The position numbers were made by a program, and so were the translations under genes. A model generated the notes under the pieces. The model worked only from the letters and a program-made list of their open reading frames with translations, was not told where the DNA came from and made no database searches. A stretch of DNA of 64,000 bases from Bacillota bacterium (GTDB lineage Bacteria; Bacillota; UBA4882; UBA8346), in contig JAEYPR010000011.1 in assembly GCA_023410535.1 (NCBI GenBank), positions 157,216 through 221,215 on the forward strand, read 5' to 3'. This document shows, one piece after another, positions 16,686 to 25,500 of this stretch. Every line of letters begins with the position of its first letter. The stretch's first letter is position 1.

Positions 16686-18647
16686 TTAATTTTCCGTTTC
16701 CGCCGCCGCTTCCAGTAATACCTGTTCCATAATCTCCGCGACAGTCTCCACAGGAATCACTTCAACATTCTTCAAGTCTTGCGGGACGTCCTTGGCATTT
16801 TCCTTGGGAACAAAAACCCGTTTAATCCCGGCCTGCCGGGCGCCGTAGATCTTTTCGACCACGCCGCCGACCGCTTTGATCTTGCCTTGAATCGAAACTT
16901 CGCCGGTGACCGCAATATTCTGTGGAATCGGTCGTTTGGCGAGGCAGCTGATCAAAGCCAACGTGATAGCGACACCGGCCGAGGGACCGTCAATCCGTCC
17001 CCCGCCGACCACGTTGACATGAACGTCGTAATCGGAGATATCTTTGCCCGTCAGCAAGCGAACCACTGAAGCCGCGTTAAAGACGGAGTCTTTGGTCATG
17101 CTGCCGGCCGTTTCGTTGAACCGGAGATGGCCTTTGCCCTTTTCCTCGCAAGGAAAGCAGACCGCTTCCAACTCGAGGATCGAACCGACGAAACCGCTGA
17201 CGCCCAACCCGAAGATCTTTCCAATCTCTTGGTGGTCCGAAGCTTTGACTGTTAAAAACGGCGATAACCGGCTAACCTGGAAAACCTCGAGTAAATCCGC
17301 TTCCGCGATTTTGACCTGCGCCAGCTCCGGCGTTTCATCACGGTGTTTATAAAGCGACAAACCGCAAGCGTCCGCCAGAATCCCCGCCGCTTTCCGGCCT
17401 TCGATGGTATATTCGCTGATCAACTCGGCCACCTCGGGGTCGATGTTGATATGGATCCGTTGCGCCGCATTGGTGACAATTTCTTGAATATCCGATTGCT
17501 CCAAGGGTTCAAAGTAGACTTCGGCGCAACGCGAACGCATTGCCGGACTGATCTCGGACGGATCCCGGGTCGTCGCCGCGATCAACACAAAGTCAGCCGG
17601 GGCGCCTTCCGCAAAGAGTTTTTTGATATATTTCGGAACATTGGGATCGTTCGGATCATAATAAGCCGAATCAAAATAGACCCGTTTATCCTCCAATACC
17701 TTCAACAATTTATTTTGCAGCATATCGTCCATCTCGCCGATCTCGTCGATGAACAGAACACCGCCGTGGGCATCGGTCACCAAGCCAAGCTTCGGCTCGG
17801 GGACGCCACCTTCGGCCAGATCCCGTTTGGCTCCCTGGTAAATCGGGTCATGGACCGAACCCAGCAGCGGATTGGTAACTTCGCGCGGATCCCAACGCAA
17901 GGTGGTTCCATCCACCTCGACAAAGGACGCTTCGGCCTTGAACGGCGTGAAAGGAAGCTTTTTCGCCTCTTCCAGCACCAGCCGGGCAACCGTCGTCTTC
18001 CCGACGCCCGGCGGTCCGTAAAGAATAACATGTTGCGGGAAGGGCGAGGCAATCTTGGCCAAAAGCGAAGTGATAGCCCGGTTTTGGCCGACCACTTCCT
18101 CAAGTTTGGTCGGTTTCAAGGCTTCCAGCACCGATTTGGAGAGGTTGACTTGATCCATCTTTTCCAAATCGGCCAGTTTTTTCAGGGTATGGGGATTATC
18201 CGGTCCGGTGTTTTCTTGCAGGACTTGCATCTTAATCTCTTTGAGGTATTCCTCATGCCGTTGTTGCATCCGTTCGGCGATCTTCTTCTCAATCTTCTCC
18301 TCAACCGTCTTGCGGGCGATCATATCGGCAATCTCTTCTTCAATCTCGTTTAAGATCTCGGGTAGATTTTTCCGTTCCGGCAACGTGTCGATGGTCGGGT
18401 CTTCAAAGATAATCCGTTGCAATGCCAATATGCGTTCTTCAATGAGTTCCGAACGCATCAATTTTAACGCTTCCAATTTCCCCGCTTTCAAGACCAACCG
18501 GTCGGACCCGTACAGGTTTGACAACAAGGCAAATACCGCCGCGACTTGCCGTTCCAATTGCTCTTCATCGAGCAACCGGTCGTGCAAGGGAACGGTCGTT
18601 TGATTCTTCTGAAAAATGTCGGTAAATTTTTTCACTATATTCTTCAT
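16686..18647 (-). CDS. lonC: LonC-type sporulation Lon protease
   Basis: 653 residues. N-terminal helical and coiled-coil region (1-175) unlike the LonA N-domain, then an AAA+ module (Walker A GPPGVGKTT, Walker B VLFIDEIGEMD, arginine-finger region AMRSRCAEVYFEPL) and a C-terminal Lon peptidase with the serine in RIDGPSAGVAI and the lysine in GGVVEKIYGA. Length and layout fit the spore-former-specific LonC family (cf. TIGR02903) better than LonB (about 550 aa, membrane-anchored). ATP-dependent proteolysis in the cytoplasm, probably during sporulation. It marks the organism as a likely endospore former. Confidence 0.9.
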   Translation of the reverse strand: MKNIVKKFTDIFQKNQTTVPLHDRLLDEEQLERQVAAVFALLSNLYGSDRLVLKAGKLEALKLMRSELIEERILALQRIIFEDPTIDTLPERKNLPEILNEIEEEIADMIARKTVEEKIEKKIAERMQQRHEEYLKEIKMQVLQENTGPDNPHTLKKLADLEKMDQVNLSKSVLEALKPTKLEEVVGQNRAITSLLAKIASPFPQHVILYGPPGVGKTTVARLVLEEAKKLPFTPFKAEASFVEVDGTTLRWDPREVTNPLLGSVHDPIYQGAKRDLAEGGVPEPKLGLVTDAHGGVLFIDEIGEMDDMLQNKLLKVLEDKRVYFDSAYYDPNDPNVPKYIKKLFAEGAPADFVLIAATTRDPSEISPAMRSRCAEVYFEPLEQSDIQEIVTNAAQRIHINIDPEVAELISEYTIEGRKAAGILADACGLSLYKHRDETPELAQVKIAEADLLEVFQVSRLSPFLTVKASDHQEIGKIFGLGVSGFVGSILELEAVCFPCEEKGKGHLRFNETAGSMTKDSVFNAASVVRLLTGKDISDYDVHVNVVGGGRIDGPSAGVAITLALISCLAKRPIPQNIAVTGEVSIQGKIKAVGGVVEKIYGARQAGIKRVFVPKENAKDVPQDLKNVEVIPVETVAEIMEQVLLEAAAETEN

Positions 18648-18709
18648 CTAACTCTCCTTCCCGTGACAAACCGGGAAACTTATACCGTGGACAACTACCT
18701 TAAATAACG

Positions 18710-18730
18710 AAAACCGGCGGGACCGGTTTC
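18710..18730 (-). terminator. Possible terminator of rplI
   Basis: Hairpin AAACCGG/CCGGTTTT followed on the minus strand by CGTTATTT, a weak T tract, about 130 bp after the rplI stop. A second short stem (CCAGGA/TCCTGG) lies between. Confidence 0.4.
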
Positions 18731-18858
18731 CGGTAATTTCTGTGTTTTTAGCCGCTAACCAGGATCATTGTTTCCGTCCTGGAACTAGCTGGGGACACTG
18801 TAATTGAAGTATTTACCGCAACCTGCCGAAGCCGGATATTGAGTGCGACATATATCGC

Positions 18859-19305
18859 TTATTCGGCAACGACTTTGACCATCAGCTCGGCACTAATCCC
18901 TTTATACAGGTGGACTTTGACCGGATGGTCACCTAAGGTTTTAATGGCGTCGTCAATCGCCAGTTTTCTTTTGTCCAGCTCAATTCGGGCTGTTTTTAGG
19001 AGTTCATCGGTGACGTCTTTCGCGGTGATGGAACCGAACAACCGTCCGTTTTCGCCGGTTTTGGCTTTAAACGTAACCGTCACTTTGCTCAGTTTTTCCG
19101 CTAACGCCTTGGCTTCCGCCTCATCCCGCGCTTCACGGTGGATCGCGCTTTCTTTCTGATCTTTTAAGAGTTTTAAATTGCCCGGGGTCGCTTCCATCGC
19201 TAAACCCTTCGCCAGTAAGAAATTGCGGGCATACCCGTCGGATACTTCTTTTACTTCGCCTTTTTTGCCTAATGCTTTGACATCTTGTTTCAAGATAACT
19301 TTCAT
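18859..19305 (-). CDS. rplI: 50S ribosomal protein L9
   Basis: 148 residues, the standard L9 length, from ATG 19305 (a GTG three codons earlier sits on the ribosome site and is unlikely). Typical N-terminus MKVILKQDVKALGKKGEVKEVSDGYARNFL followed by the long central helix and a C-terminal domain. L9 binds 23S rRNA domain V. It follows the MazG-like gene with 13 bp between them. Confidence 0.97.
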   Translation of the reverse strand: MKVILKQDVKALGKKGEVKEVSDGYARNFLLAKGLAMEATPGNLKLLKDQKESAIHREARDEAEAKALAEKLSKVTVTFKAKTGENGRLFGSITAKDVTDELLKTARIELDKRKLAIDDAIKTLGDHPVKVHLYKGISAELMVKVVAE

Positions 19306-19318
19306 TTGTTTCACCCGC

Positions 19319-19639
19319 CTAATATCGGTTTCGATCTTTCAAATAATTTTCCAAATTGGTGACATCGCCATACCATTGTTCAATCTCATGTTCCTGCATG
19401 ACCTGGGACTGTAACTTGCTACGAATATTCTCGTCAAGCTTTGTGAAGGAGATACCTAGCCGCCGCGCCAAAAAATAACAGCTGATGACCAAACCCGCCA
19501 AAGCATCCTGGAGCAACTCCTGGTTGTTTTTGATCAACGCTTTAAACAAGGTGCCCATACCGGCAACCAACTCGGCTTTGATCCATTCGATGGTGCGCAG
19601 ATTTTTGACGATATTGAAGTCCGGGTTGTTAGAAGACAT
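19319..19639 (-). CDS. MazG-like family protein
   Basis: 106 residues, all-helical, with the MazG-like signature LRTIEWIKAELVAGMG near the N-terminus and LVISCYFLARRLGI in the middle. Such short proteins are often found beside the rpsR/rplI genes of Firmicutes. Whether they hydrolyse nucleotides like true MazG is unknown; the acidic EExxE metal motif is not obvious here. Probably co-transcribed with rplI. Confidence 0.82.
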   Translation of the reverse strand: MSSNNPDFNIVKNLRTIEWIKAELVAGMGTLFKALIKNNQELLQDALAGLVISCYFLARRLGISFTKLDENIRSKLQSQVMQEHEIEQWYGDVTNLENYLKDRNRY

Positions 19640-19801
19640 AAAGCCGTTCCCCCTTCAACCCATGTTATTCTCTACAGTTGCTATTTTTTCCTGCGCTTAA
19701 TTCACTTTGTGATGTAAATTTCAAACAACAAATTTCTGCTTTGGAACTCGGTCTCTTTATCATATATCCGATGGTCCCATTGCATTCCTACCGATCACTT
19801 G

Positions 19802-19877
19802 AGCCTATGTCGCTCCACCCGCTTTTTTCTTAATTCGCCGGCGCAAGCAGCGACAGGTAGCTAGCGTGGACGACTGG
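19802..19877 (-). repeat. Dispersed structured repeat R1, copy B
   Basis: On the minus strand this reads AGTCGTCCACGCTAGCTACC..., continues through GCGAATTAAGAAAA and ends near GGTGGAGCGACA. It matches the plus-strand segment 52621-52697 at roughly four of five positions. Outer parts (GTCGTCCAC and GTGGAGCGAC) can pair with each other. It lies in the 276-bp gap between rpsR and the MazG-like gene. Confidence 0.7.
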
Positions 19878-19889
19878 AAGTTCAAAGAT

Positions 19890-19920
19890 AAAAAAAGAAG
19901 CCTTTCGGCCTCTTTTTATT
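19890..19920 (-). terminator. Terminator of the rpsF-ssb-rpsR operon
   Basis: GAGGCCGAAAGGCTTC hairpin followed by a run of T on the minus strand; it begins inside the last codons of rpsR. Confidence 0.85.
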
Positions 19921-20164
19921 CGCTGGTATATGGCAGTAACGCGATTTGCCGTGCCCGTTTGATCGCTGCGGTCAATTGGCGTTGATGAACAGCGCAGTTG
20001 CCGGAGATCCGACGCGGCAGAATCTTACCCCGTTCGGTAACATATTTCCGCATTTTGCCGATTTCTTTATAGTCAATGTCTTGAACTTTATCGACACAGA
20101 AAGCGCATACTTTCTTTTTGGGGCGACGACCACCACGGCCGCCTTCTTTATCATTTCTGGGCAT
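19916..20164 (-). CDS. rpsR: 30S ribosomal protein S18
   Basis: 82 residues. An arginine/lysine-rich, glycine-rich N-terminus precedes KKKVCAFCVDKVQDIDYKE and the conserved ILPRRISGNCAVHQRQLTAAIKRARQIALLPY. Two of the usual zinc-type cysteines (CAFC) are present. S18 binds 16S rRNA as a heterodimer with S6. Last gene of rpsF-ssb-rpsR. Confidence 0.97.
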   Translation of the reverse strand: MPRNDKEGGRGGRRPKKKVCAFCVDKVQDIDYKEIGKMRKYVTERGKILPRRISGNCAVHQRQLTAAIKRARQIALLPYTSE

Positions 20165-20185
20165 TGTTTTTCACCTCTTTTGACA

Positions 20186-20596
20186 CTAGAATGGAAGATC
20201 GTCTAAATTTACGCCGCCGACATCACCGCCGGAACTCGCTGAACCGGACGAACCGGCTCCCGAACCCGGAGCGTCATCACGACCCCTGTCCAAAAATTGG
20301 ACTTGGTTGGCAACAACTTCGGCAACCCGTCTCTTTTGGCCGTCTTTATCCTCATAGCTACGAATCTGCAGCCGTCCTTCAACAGCAGTGAGACGTCCTT
20401 TTTTCAGGTAATTTGCACAAAGTTCGGCTGTTTTTTGCCAACAGATGATCCGGATGAAGTCCGCTTCCCGCTCCCCTTGTTGGTTCGTGGTAGGACGGTC
20501 GACTGCCAAATCAAAGTTGGTAACTGCCGTGCCGTTTGGAGTATAACGAAGTTCCGGATCCCGGGTTAATCGCCCGATGAGTACGATATGATTCAT
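20186..20596 (-). CDS. ssb: Single-stranded DNA-binding protein
   Basis: 136 residues. OB-fold domain (1-105) starts MNHIVLIGRLTRDPELRYTPNG; the tail is glycine/serine-rich and ends in NLDDLPF, the acidic tip that recruits partner proteins (canonical DDDIPF). It coats single-stranded DNA in replication and repair. It lies 18 bp after rpsF. Confidence 0.97.
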   Translation of the reverse strand: MNHIVLIGRLTRDPELRYTPNGTAVTNFDLAVDRPTTNQQGEREADFIRIICWQKTAELCANYLKKGRLTAVEGRLQIRSYEDKDGQKRRVAEVVANQVQFLDRGRDDAPGSGAGSSGSASSGGDVGGVNLDDLPF

Positions 20597-20614
20597 CTCG
20601 TTCCTCTCCTTCGC

Positions 20615-20902
20615 TTACTCTTCTCGTTTGATGAGTAAATGACGAATGACTTCGTCATTGATGCGCAGTAACCGTTCGAGTTCTTGCGCAACTTCTTTGG
20701 CGGACTTGAAGTTCATCAACACATAGTAGCCGTCGAATCTGCCGTCAATTTCATAAGCAAGACGCCGCTTGCCCCAACGGTCGGTTTTAGCAATCTCACC
20801 GTTACCGTTTTTGACAACATCTTCGAAGCGGGTGACCACTGCGTTGATGGCTTCCTCTTCCAATTCCGTCTTGAGGATATACATCGCCTCATAATCCCGC
20901 AT
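20615..20902 (-). CDS. rpsF: 30S ribosomal protein S6
   Basis: 95 residues, the normal length. Starts MRDYEAMYILKTELEEEAI with the central WGKRRLAYEIDGRFDGYYVLMNF motif. GGAGGAGGTG precedes the ATG. First gene of the S6-SSB-S18 operon; S6 forms a heterodimer with S18. Confidence 0.97.
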   Translation of the reverse strand: MRDYEAMYILKTELEEEAINAVVTRFEDVVKNGNGEIAKTDRWGKRRLAYEIDGRFDGYYVLMNFKSAKEVAQELERLLRINDEVIRHLLIKREE

Positions 20903-20904
20903 TC

Positions 20905-20962
20905 GATAACACCTCCTCCCTATGGACTCATCGGCTCCGCGAGCGGAGCAGGGAAGTCACCG
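20905..20962 (-). promoter_or_regulatory. Candidate S6:S18 autoregulatory leader
   Basis: The short 5' leader of rpsF holds a stable hairpin (CTCCGCTCGCGGAG on the minus strand) directly followed by CCGATGAG. The known S6:S18 leader motif has a conserved CCG next to a hairpin that the S6-S18 dimer binds to repress its own operon. The match here is by eye only. Confidence 0.4.
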
Positions 20963-20966
20963 TAGT

Positions 20967-20995
20967 ATTATACCACTAGTCCCAAACCGATTCAA
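20967..20995 (-). promoter_or_regulatory. Promoter of rpsF-ssb-rpsR
   Basis: -35 TTGAAT (20990-20995) and perfect -10 TATAAT (20967-20972) with exactly 17 bp between them on the minus strand. The DnaA-box-like array begins 80 bp upstream. Confidence 0.8.
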
Positions 20996-21074
20996 GGGTT
21001 TATTTGGTGAGTTTGGGGCCGGCTGGATGAGGATCAGCCACAATCGCTGCCCTCGTCCCAGCCCAATGATTCGC

Positions 21075-21326
21075 AGTTATCCACAGGAAGAGATCATTTA
21101 CTAACAAAATGATCTAAGTTATTCACAAAACGATCTGAGTTATTAACAAAATGAGATCACTTATTCACAAAATGATCTCATTTACTAACAGAAATAGATC
21201 AGTTATTCACAAAATGAGATCATTTACTAACAGAATGATCTGAGTTATTAACAAAACGATCTAAGTTATTCACAGAATGAGATCATTGAGTAACAAAATG
21301 GGATCAGTTATCCACAAAATGGTCTC
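21075..21326 (+). repeat. Twelve 21-bp tandem repeats with DnaA-box cores
   Basis: Twelve units of exactly 21 bp in perfect phase, consensus close to AGTTATTCACAAAATGAGATC. Units 1, 3, 5, 7, 10 and 12 contain a perfect TTATNCACA DnaA box (TTATCCACA in the first and last, TTATTCACA in the others). Units 2, 4, 6, 8 and 9 carry TTACTAACA or TTATTAACA, one or two bases off; unit 11 is most diverged. Nearly every unit also carries GATC or GATCT. The 21-bp period equals two DNA turns, so all boxes face one side of the helix. It lies directly upstream of the rpsF promoter. There are no spacers, so it is not a CRISPR. Confidence 0.9.
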
Positions 21327-21685
21327 CATGGGCTTGCCGCAGGGCGCCTCACCCCTTGCGATGCCTGGCAGCCGGTAGTTTTCCAGTGCCATTCCCCTCT
21401 CTACTTAGAGACCTGCTCCGATGTTATCTCAGTAAAGAGGGGAACCTTGTTTTACTGGGGTTTTTGCAACATCAACCGGATTTTTGCTGTTACTTGGGGA
21501 TACCCGACCTCTGAGTCGTTTCTTTGATTAATTCCTGCATCTTCGTCACCCCATCCAAAAAGTTTCTTCCGGCACGATAAAACAATCCCCGCTCTTCCGC
21601 CGTCTTGATTTGACAAAATATTCAAAAGAGAGGGGATTGCCCGGGTGCACTATTCGTAGGATGTCTGGGAAGGGTGAGTCGAGGC
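21327..21685. other. Non-coding stretch with two large inverted repeats
   Basis: No gene was recognised. TTCCCCTCT...AGAGGGGAA spans 21392-21444, and CAATCCCCGCTCTT (21583-21596) pairs with AAGAGAGGGGATTG (21626-21639) with one mismatch. The second may act as a terminator for the broken DUF1573-type gene on the minus strand. Confidence 0.4.
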
Positions 21686-22098
21686 CTATCCCCCGATCTC
21701 GCCAAGCAGCTTGATCCGCTTCATTGGTTCCTCCGGATCGTTTGAGCCAATCAATATTAACTTGGTATACCTGCCGCGATATTTGGTCTTGCTGGCGTCG
21801 AAGCTGACTTTGACTGCAATCTTGTTTCCCGGTTGGGTCGTCAGCGGGAGGTTGGTTTGGGTTCCGTCTTGGGTCATGAACTGAAAGGTTGTGCAAGGGC
21901 GATCAACGGTGATGGAATTGAGGGTTAAGTCGGATTGCCCGGCGTTTTGGATGGTTATAGTTTGCTCTTTGTCTTGCCGATGTCAAAGAGGTCGCTCGAA
22001 ACGGTTATTTTGGGTTTGGATAAGTCGGTTGCTGTAACGATGAATGAGCAGACCATTATTAACAACAAAGCTGATATGAATACATATTTTCGTTTCAT
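21686..22098 (-). pseudogene. Frameshifted DUF1573-like secreted protein
   Basis: From ATG 22098 (GGAGG 5 nt upstream) the first frame gives a signal peptide (MKRKYVFISALLLIMVCSFI...) and KPKITVSSDLFDIGK, then stops. The next frame continues as KEQTITIQNAGQSDLTLNSI ... DRPCTTFQF ... YRGRYTKLILIGSNDP and ends LLGEIGG. Joined, this is about 137 residues with the DUF1573/ASH-type immunoglobulin-like pattern (FDxG, N-x-G-x-x-x-L, a cysteine after the second strand). One base, probably an A in GGCAAGAC, seems to have been lost near 21970. The role of such proteins is unknown. Confidence 0.75.
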
Positions 22099-22158
22099 GA
22101 TAACCTCCGATTCGTCTTGAAGAAAAGCACAGCCTGAAGACTGTGCATGTAGTAAGAC

Positions 22159-22482
22159 TTATTGTCCACCTAAAACCCCCCATCCATCGGAATAACCTCC
22201 ATAAGGCTTACTGAGTTGATCTAATAATTCTTGGATTTTTATAAAGTCATCATATACAAGCATCATTTTTTTGGAGCAATAACACGTCCAATCTTGAGTT
22301 TCATTATCTTGTTCTACGCTACAATCGAACCCATATTTTTCAACATGGACTAAAATCTTTTCTCCACTTTGTTTATTTGGAACAGCTATAAAAAAATCAA
22401 CAATATGCGGTTTACTAAAATCAGTTCCATGTTCATATAGTGTTTTCAAAGCTCCTCCATCCGAATCATTAGGAAATTGCAT
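22159..22482 (-). CDS. RraB-family protein, likely immunity protein for the RHS toxin
   Basis: 107 residues from ATG 22482 (AAGGAGG 8 nt upstream). It has the RraB fold signature: N-terminal FPNDSDGGALKTLYEHG, a middle ending WTCYCSKKMM and a C-terminal GGYSDGWGVL. E. coli RraB binds and inhibits RNase E, but in polymorphic toxin loci the same fold is used as an immunity protein. It sits 41 bp downstream of the RHS toxin tip on the same strand, exactly where an immunity gene is expected. I infer that it neutralises that tip. Confidence 0.85.
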   Translation of the reverse strand: MQFPNDSDGGALKTLYEHGTDFSKPHIVDFFIAVPNKQSGEKILVHVEKYGFDCSVEQDNETQDWTCYCSKKMMLVYDDFIKIQELLDQLSKPYGGYSDGWGVLGGQ

Positions 22483-22523
22483 TAAATGAGCCTCCTTTTT
22501 ATCGAGGATAATAACAAAGTTTT

Positions 22524-25500
22524 TTAAGACGAATATGGATTTTCTGTAAAATGAGTGTAACGATACTCTCCAGTACAAGGGTCTTTCCATAGTTGCATTT
22601 GAAGCCATTCTATGGGGAAAAATAATGTCATGAAATTAAGTACTCCACCAGCTGCTCCTCCACCCTTTCCGCCTAAGAGTTTATAACCAGGAGATTTAAT
22701 TTTATTATAGGAGTTGGGATTACCTTTGTACCATCCCATTTCTTGCATTAATCGAGCTTCACCTTTAAAGGATTCAACTGTATTCGGTGCTTGAAAATGA
22801 GTTTTGTTTATAACTGGGTCATTATATTCTAGGGACAACCTCCTTGCGGACTGTTCCATCCTTTTTTGTCCACCTTTTCCAGCATAAGTGTTTGTGCTTT
22901 GAAAGTCTATTTTATAGTACCCATCCCCCATTAATCCAGATGGATCTACAAAATTAATAGGATCACTCCCACAGTAACTGTAAAGGCCACTGTCTCCCCC
23001 ACTAAACCCAATCGGGTCCTTCCCCGTCCATCTTCCAATCTCACTGTCATAATCCCTCGCTCCATACCGTACCAATTTCGTCTGCGAATCCCAAACTCCT
23101 CCCGCAAACCCAAACGGCTGGAACCCCGGATTGGTATCTTGCAATACATTCCCAAATTCATCATAGTCCATCCGTTGCACTACTAGTCCAGTACTAACGT
23201 TCACAACCAATCTCGGACTACCCAAGTGATCCGCTACAATCCGATAAGTAACGCCACCCTTGATCAGATAATCCGGCACAATCGAACTCGTCCCATAGAC
23301 AAACCTAGTCACAACATTATTACTGCCATCCAGTTCAACCACGGGCTTCAAATCATCCTGATACAAAAATCCTTGCACGAAAACCCCGTTAACCTTCTTG
23401 CCAATCCTTCTTCCGGCGCCATCAACGACATACTCTAATCTAGTGCCATCCACCAGCGTGACAGACTTCAGATTCCCCAGTACGTCATAATCATACAACG
23501 TTGTCCCGTTGCTATCGGTCTTCCGTTGCAACTCGCCATTAGCGGAATACTGATAGCTACTGTCGCCATACTTGATTAACCGGTCTTGAGCATCATATTG
23601 GGTCAAACTCACACTGCCATTCACTCCAATATAACTCGTCCGGTTTCCATTGGAATCATACTCATAATGTCCAACCAAAACGCCGTCCTGCGTGACATCC
23701 GTCAACTGCCCGATCGCATCGTAATCATAATGATAGGTATGGGTTTGACCGTCAACCATCTCCGTCTTATCGGTAATCCGGCCCAGAGCATCATAAGTAT
23801 ATTGGGTTTCAAATAAGTTCGTTCCACTACTCGTAACCTTGTAATCTTTCACCTCGCCAAACTCCGTCCGGCTGACCACCGCGTCACTGACATTGCCAAT
23901 CGTACTTCCAGTATACATCCCGTTGGTTGCATCGTAACCGATCGCCAAGTTGCCGGCATTCGTAAGTTGACCGTCGTTGTTATACTGATAACTTACCTTA
24001 TTTGCATCATTCACACTCTGGCTGTCCACCAGGAAGTCACTGTTATAGGTTACGCCGACTTTCCCTTGAATCAATCCTGCCCAAGTAACCGCAGTTGGTA
24101 ACGCCCCATCATAAGTATTGGTTAGCGTTCCGTTATCCGGAGCAATGATATTCTTCAATTGCCCGGTATTGGCATCATAAGCATAGGTCAATTCGCCTTC
24201 GGGCAATTGCAAGCCAATTAGTTTCCCTTGGGTGTTATACGCAAAACCGATTGTCTTGCCGTCCGGGCGAGTCACGAAAGTCGGTTGTTTCGCCAAGTTG
24301 TAATCATATTGAGTCGTCGTCGCTCCGCTATCCAGTAGGGGCGGGTTATAGGTATCGGCCAAATCCACCGCGGTATAAGTAAAGTTGTGGGCTCCCTTGT
24401 CCGGCGGAGTCAAGTTGGTTACATTTCCATTGGCATCGTAGTTGAACGCGATTGCTTTCCCGTTAGGCAGCGTTTGCTTGATGACCCGGCCGACCGGATC
24501 GTAGTCAAAGCTGGTTTTCCGGTTTAAGGGATCTAAAACATAATCGATATAACCGTTGCTTTTAAAGAAGACTTTACTGATGCGCGCGGTGCTGCCCGCG
24601 CCTTCGGTGATTTGATATAACCGGCCGCGTTCATCGTAGGCGAATGCGACGGGGGCGAGACCGGGGGTTTCCACTTTGATGACCCGTCCTTGGTCATCTA
24701 ACGTTGAAACGCTCTTTCGCCCCAGCGGAGTAGTACTGGTGATGGTATGAGTCGTTGCATCGTATACACTGGTGAAAGTTTTCGTCCCATTAATCGTGGT
24801 GGCATCGGTTAAGGTCTTGACGCTTAAAATGTTATCCAGATCGCTTAATGTAACCGAGCGGGTGCTGGTCATTGAATACGTTTTCCCGCTGGGTGTTTTC
24901 ATTTGAACCGAACTGATGATCGGCGCTTGCATCGCAAAGCGCGGATCGGCGCCTTTCTGGATCTTGGTAACGGTTCCATCCGGAGCGGTTGTCGTCTCAC
25001 TAAAATCGCTACCGTATACCGTCTTGCGAGTCCCACCGCAACAACCCGAAGTCGCTTGCGTAATTGAACCGTTACTACCGACTTCAATCGAATAATCGGT
25101 AATATAAGCGGCTTGGCTGTCCTTGCCTTTGGTGCTGCGAACGACCCTGCCGTTCGCGTTCTCAGTGCGTGAAAGTTCGGTATAACCGCCGGCAGGGTTT
25201 TCATCACGAGTTAGTAGACCATTCTCATCATAGGTAAAGGTATGGACCCCACCTTTGGGATCGGTGAAGGTATGTAATAGACCGCCATCGTAATAAGTGC
25301 AACGGTAGCTTTCATTGGCGGCGTTGGTTACGGTCTGTAAGTATCCGGATGAATCGACCGCCAATACCGTTCGTTGACCAAACGGCCCAACGATCGCGGT
25401 TGGATTACCGCTGCCATCCCGTTCGATCGTCGTCGTATTGTTATTCAAATCGACGACACTGATCAACCGGCCGTTGGCATCATAGTTAAAGGTATATTTC

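Noticed and set aside
17343..18353. A 336-codon open frame on the plus strand opposite lonC
   Set aside because: It is the antisense shadow of a strongly conserved protease, with no ribosome site and no family features.
21075..21326. Regular repeats considered as a CRISPR array
   Set aside because: The units abut each other with no unique spacers, and 21 bp is the whole period.
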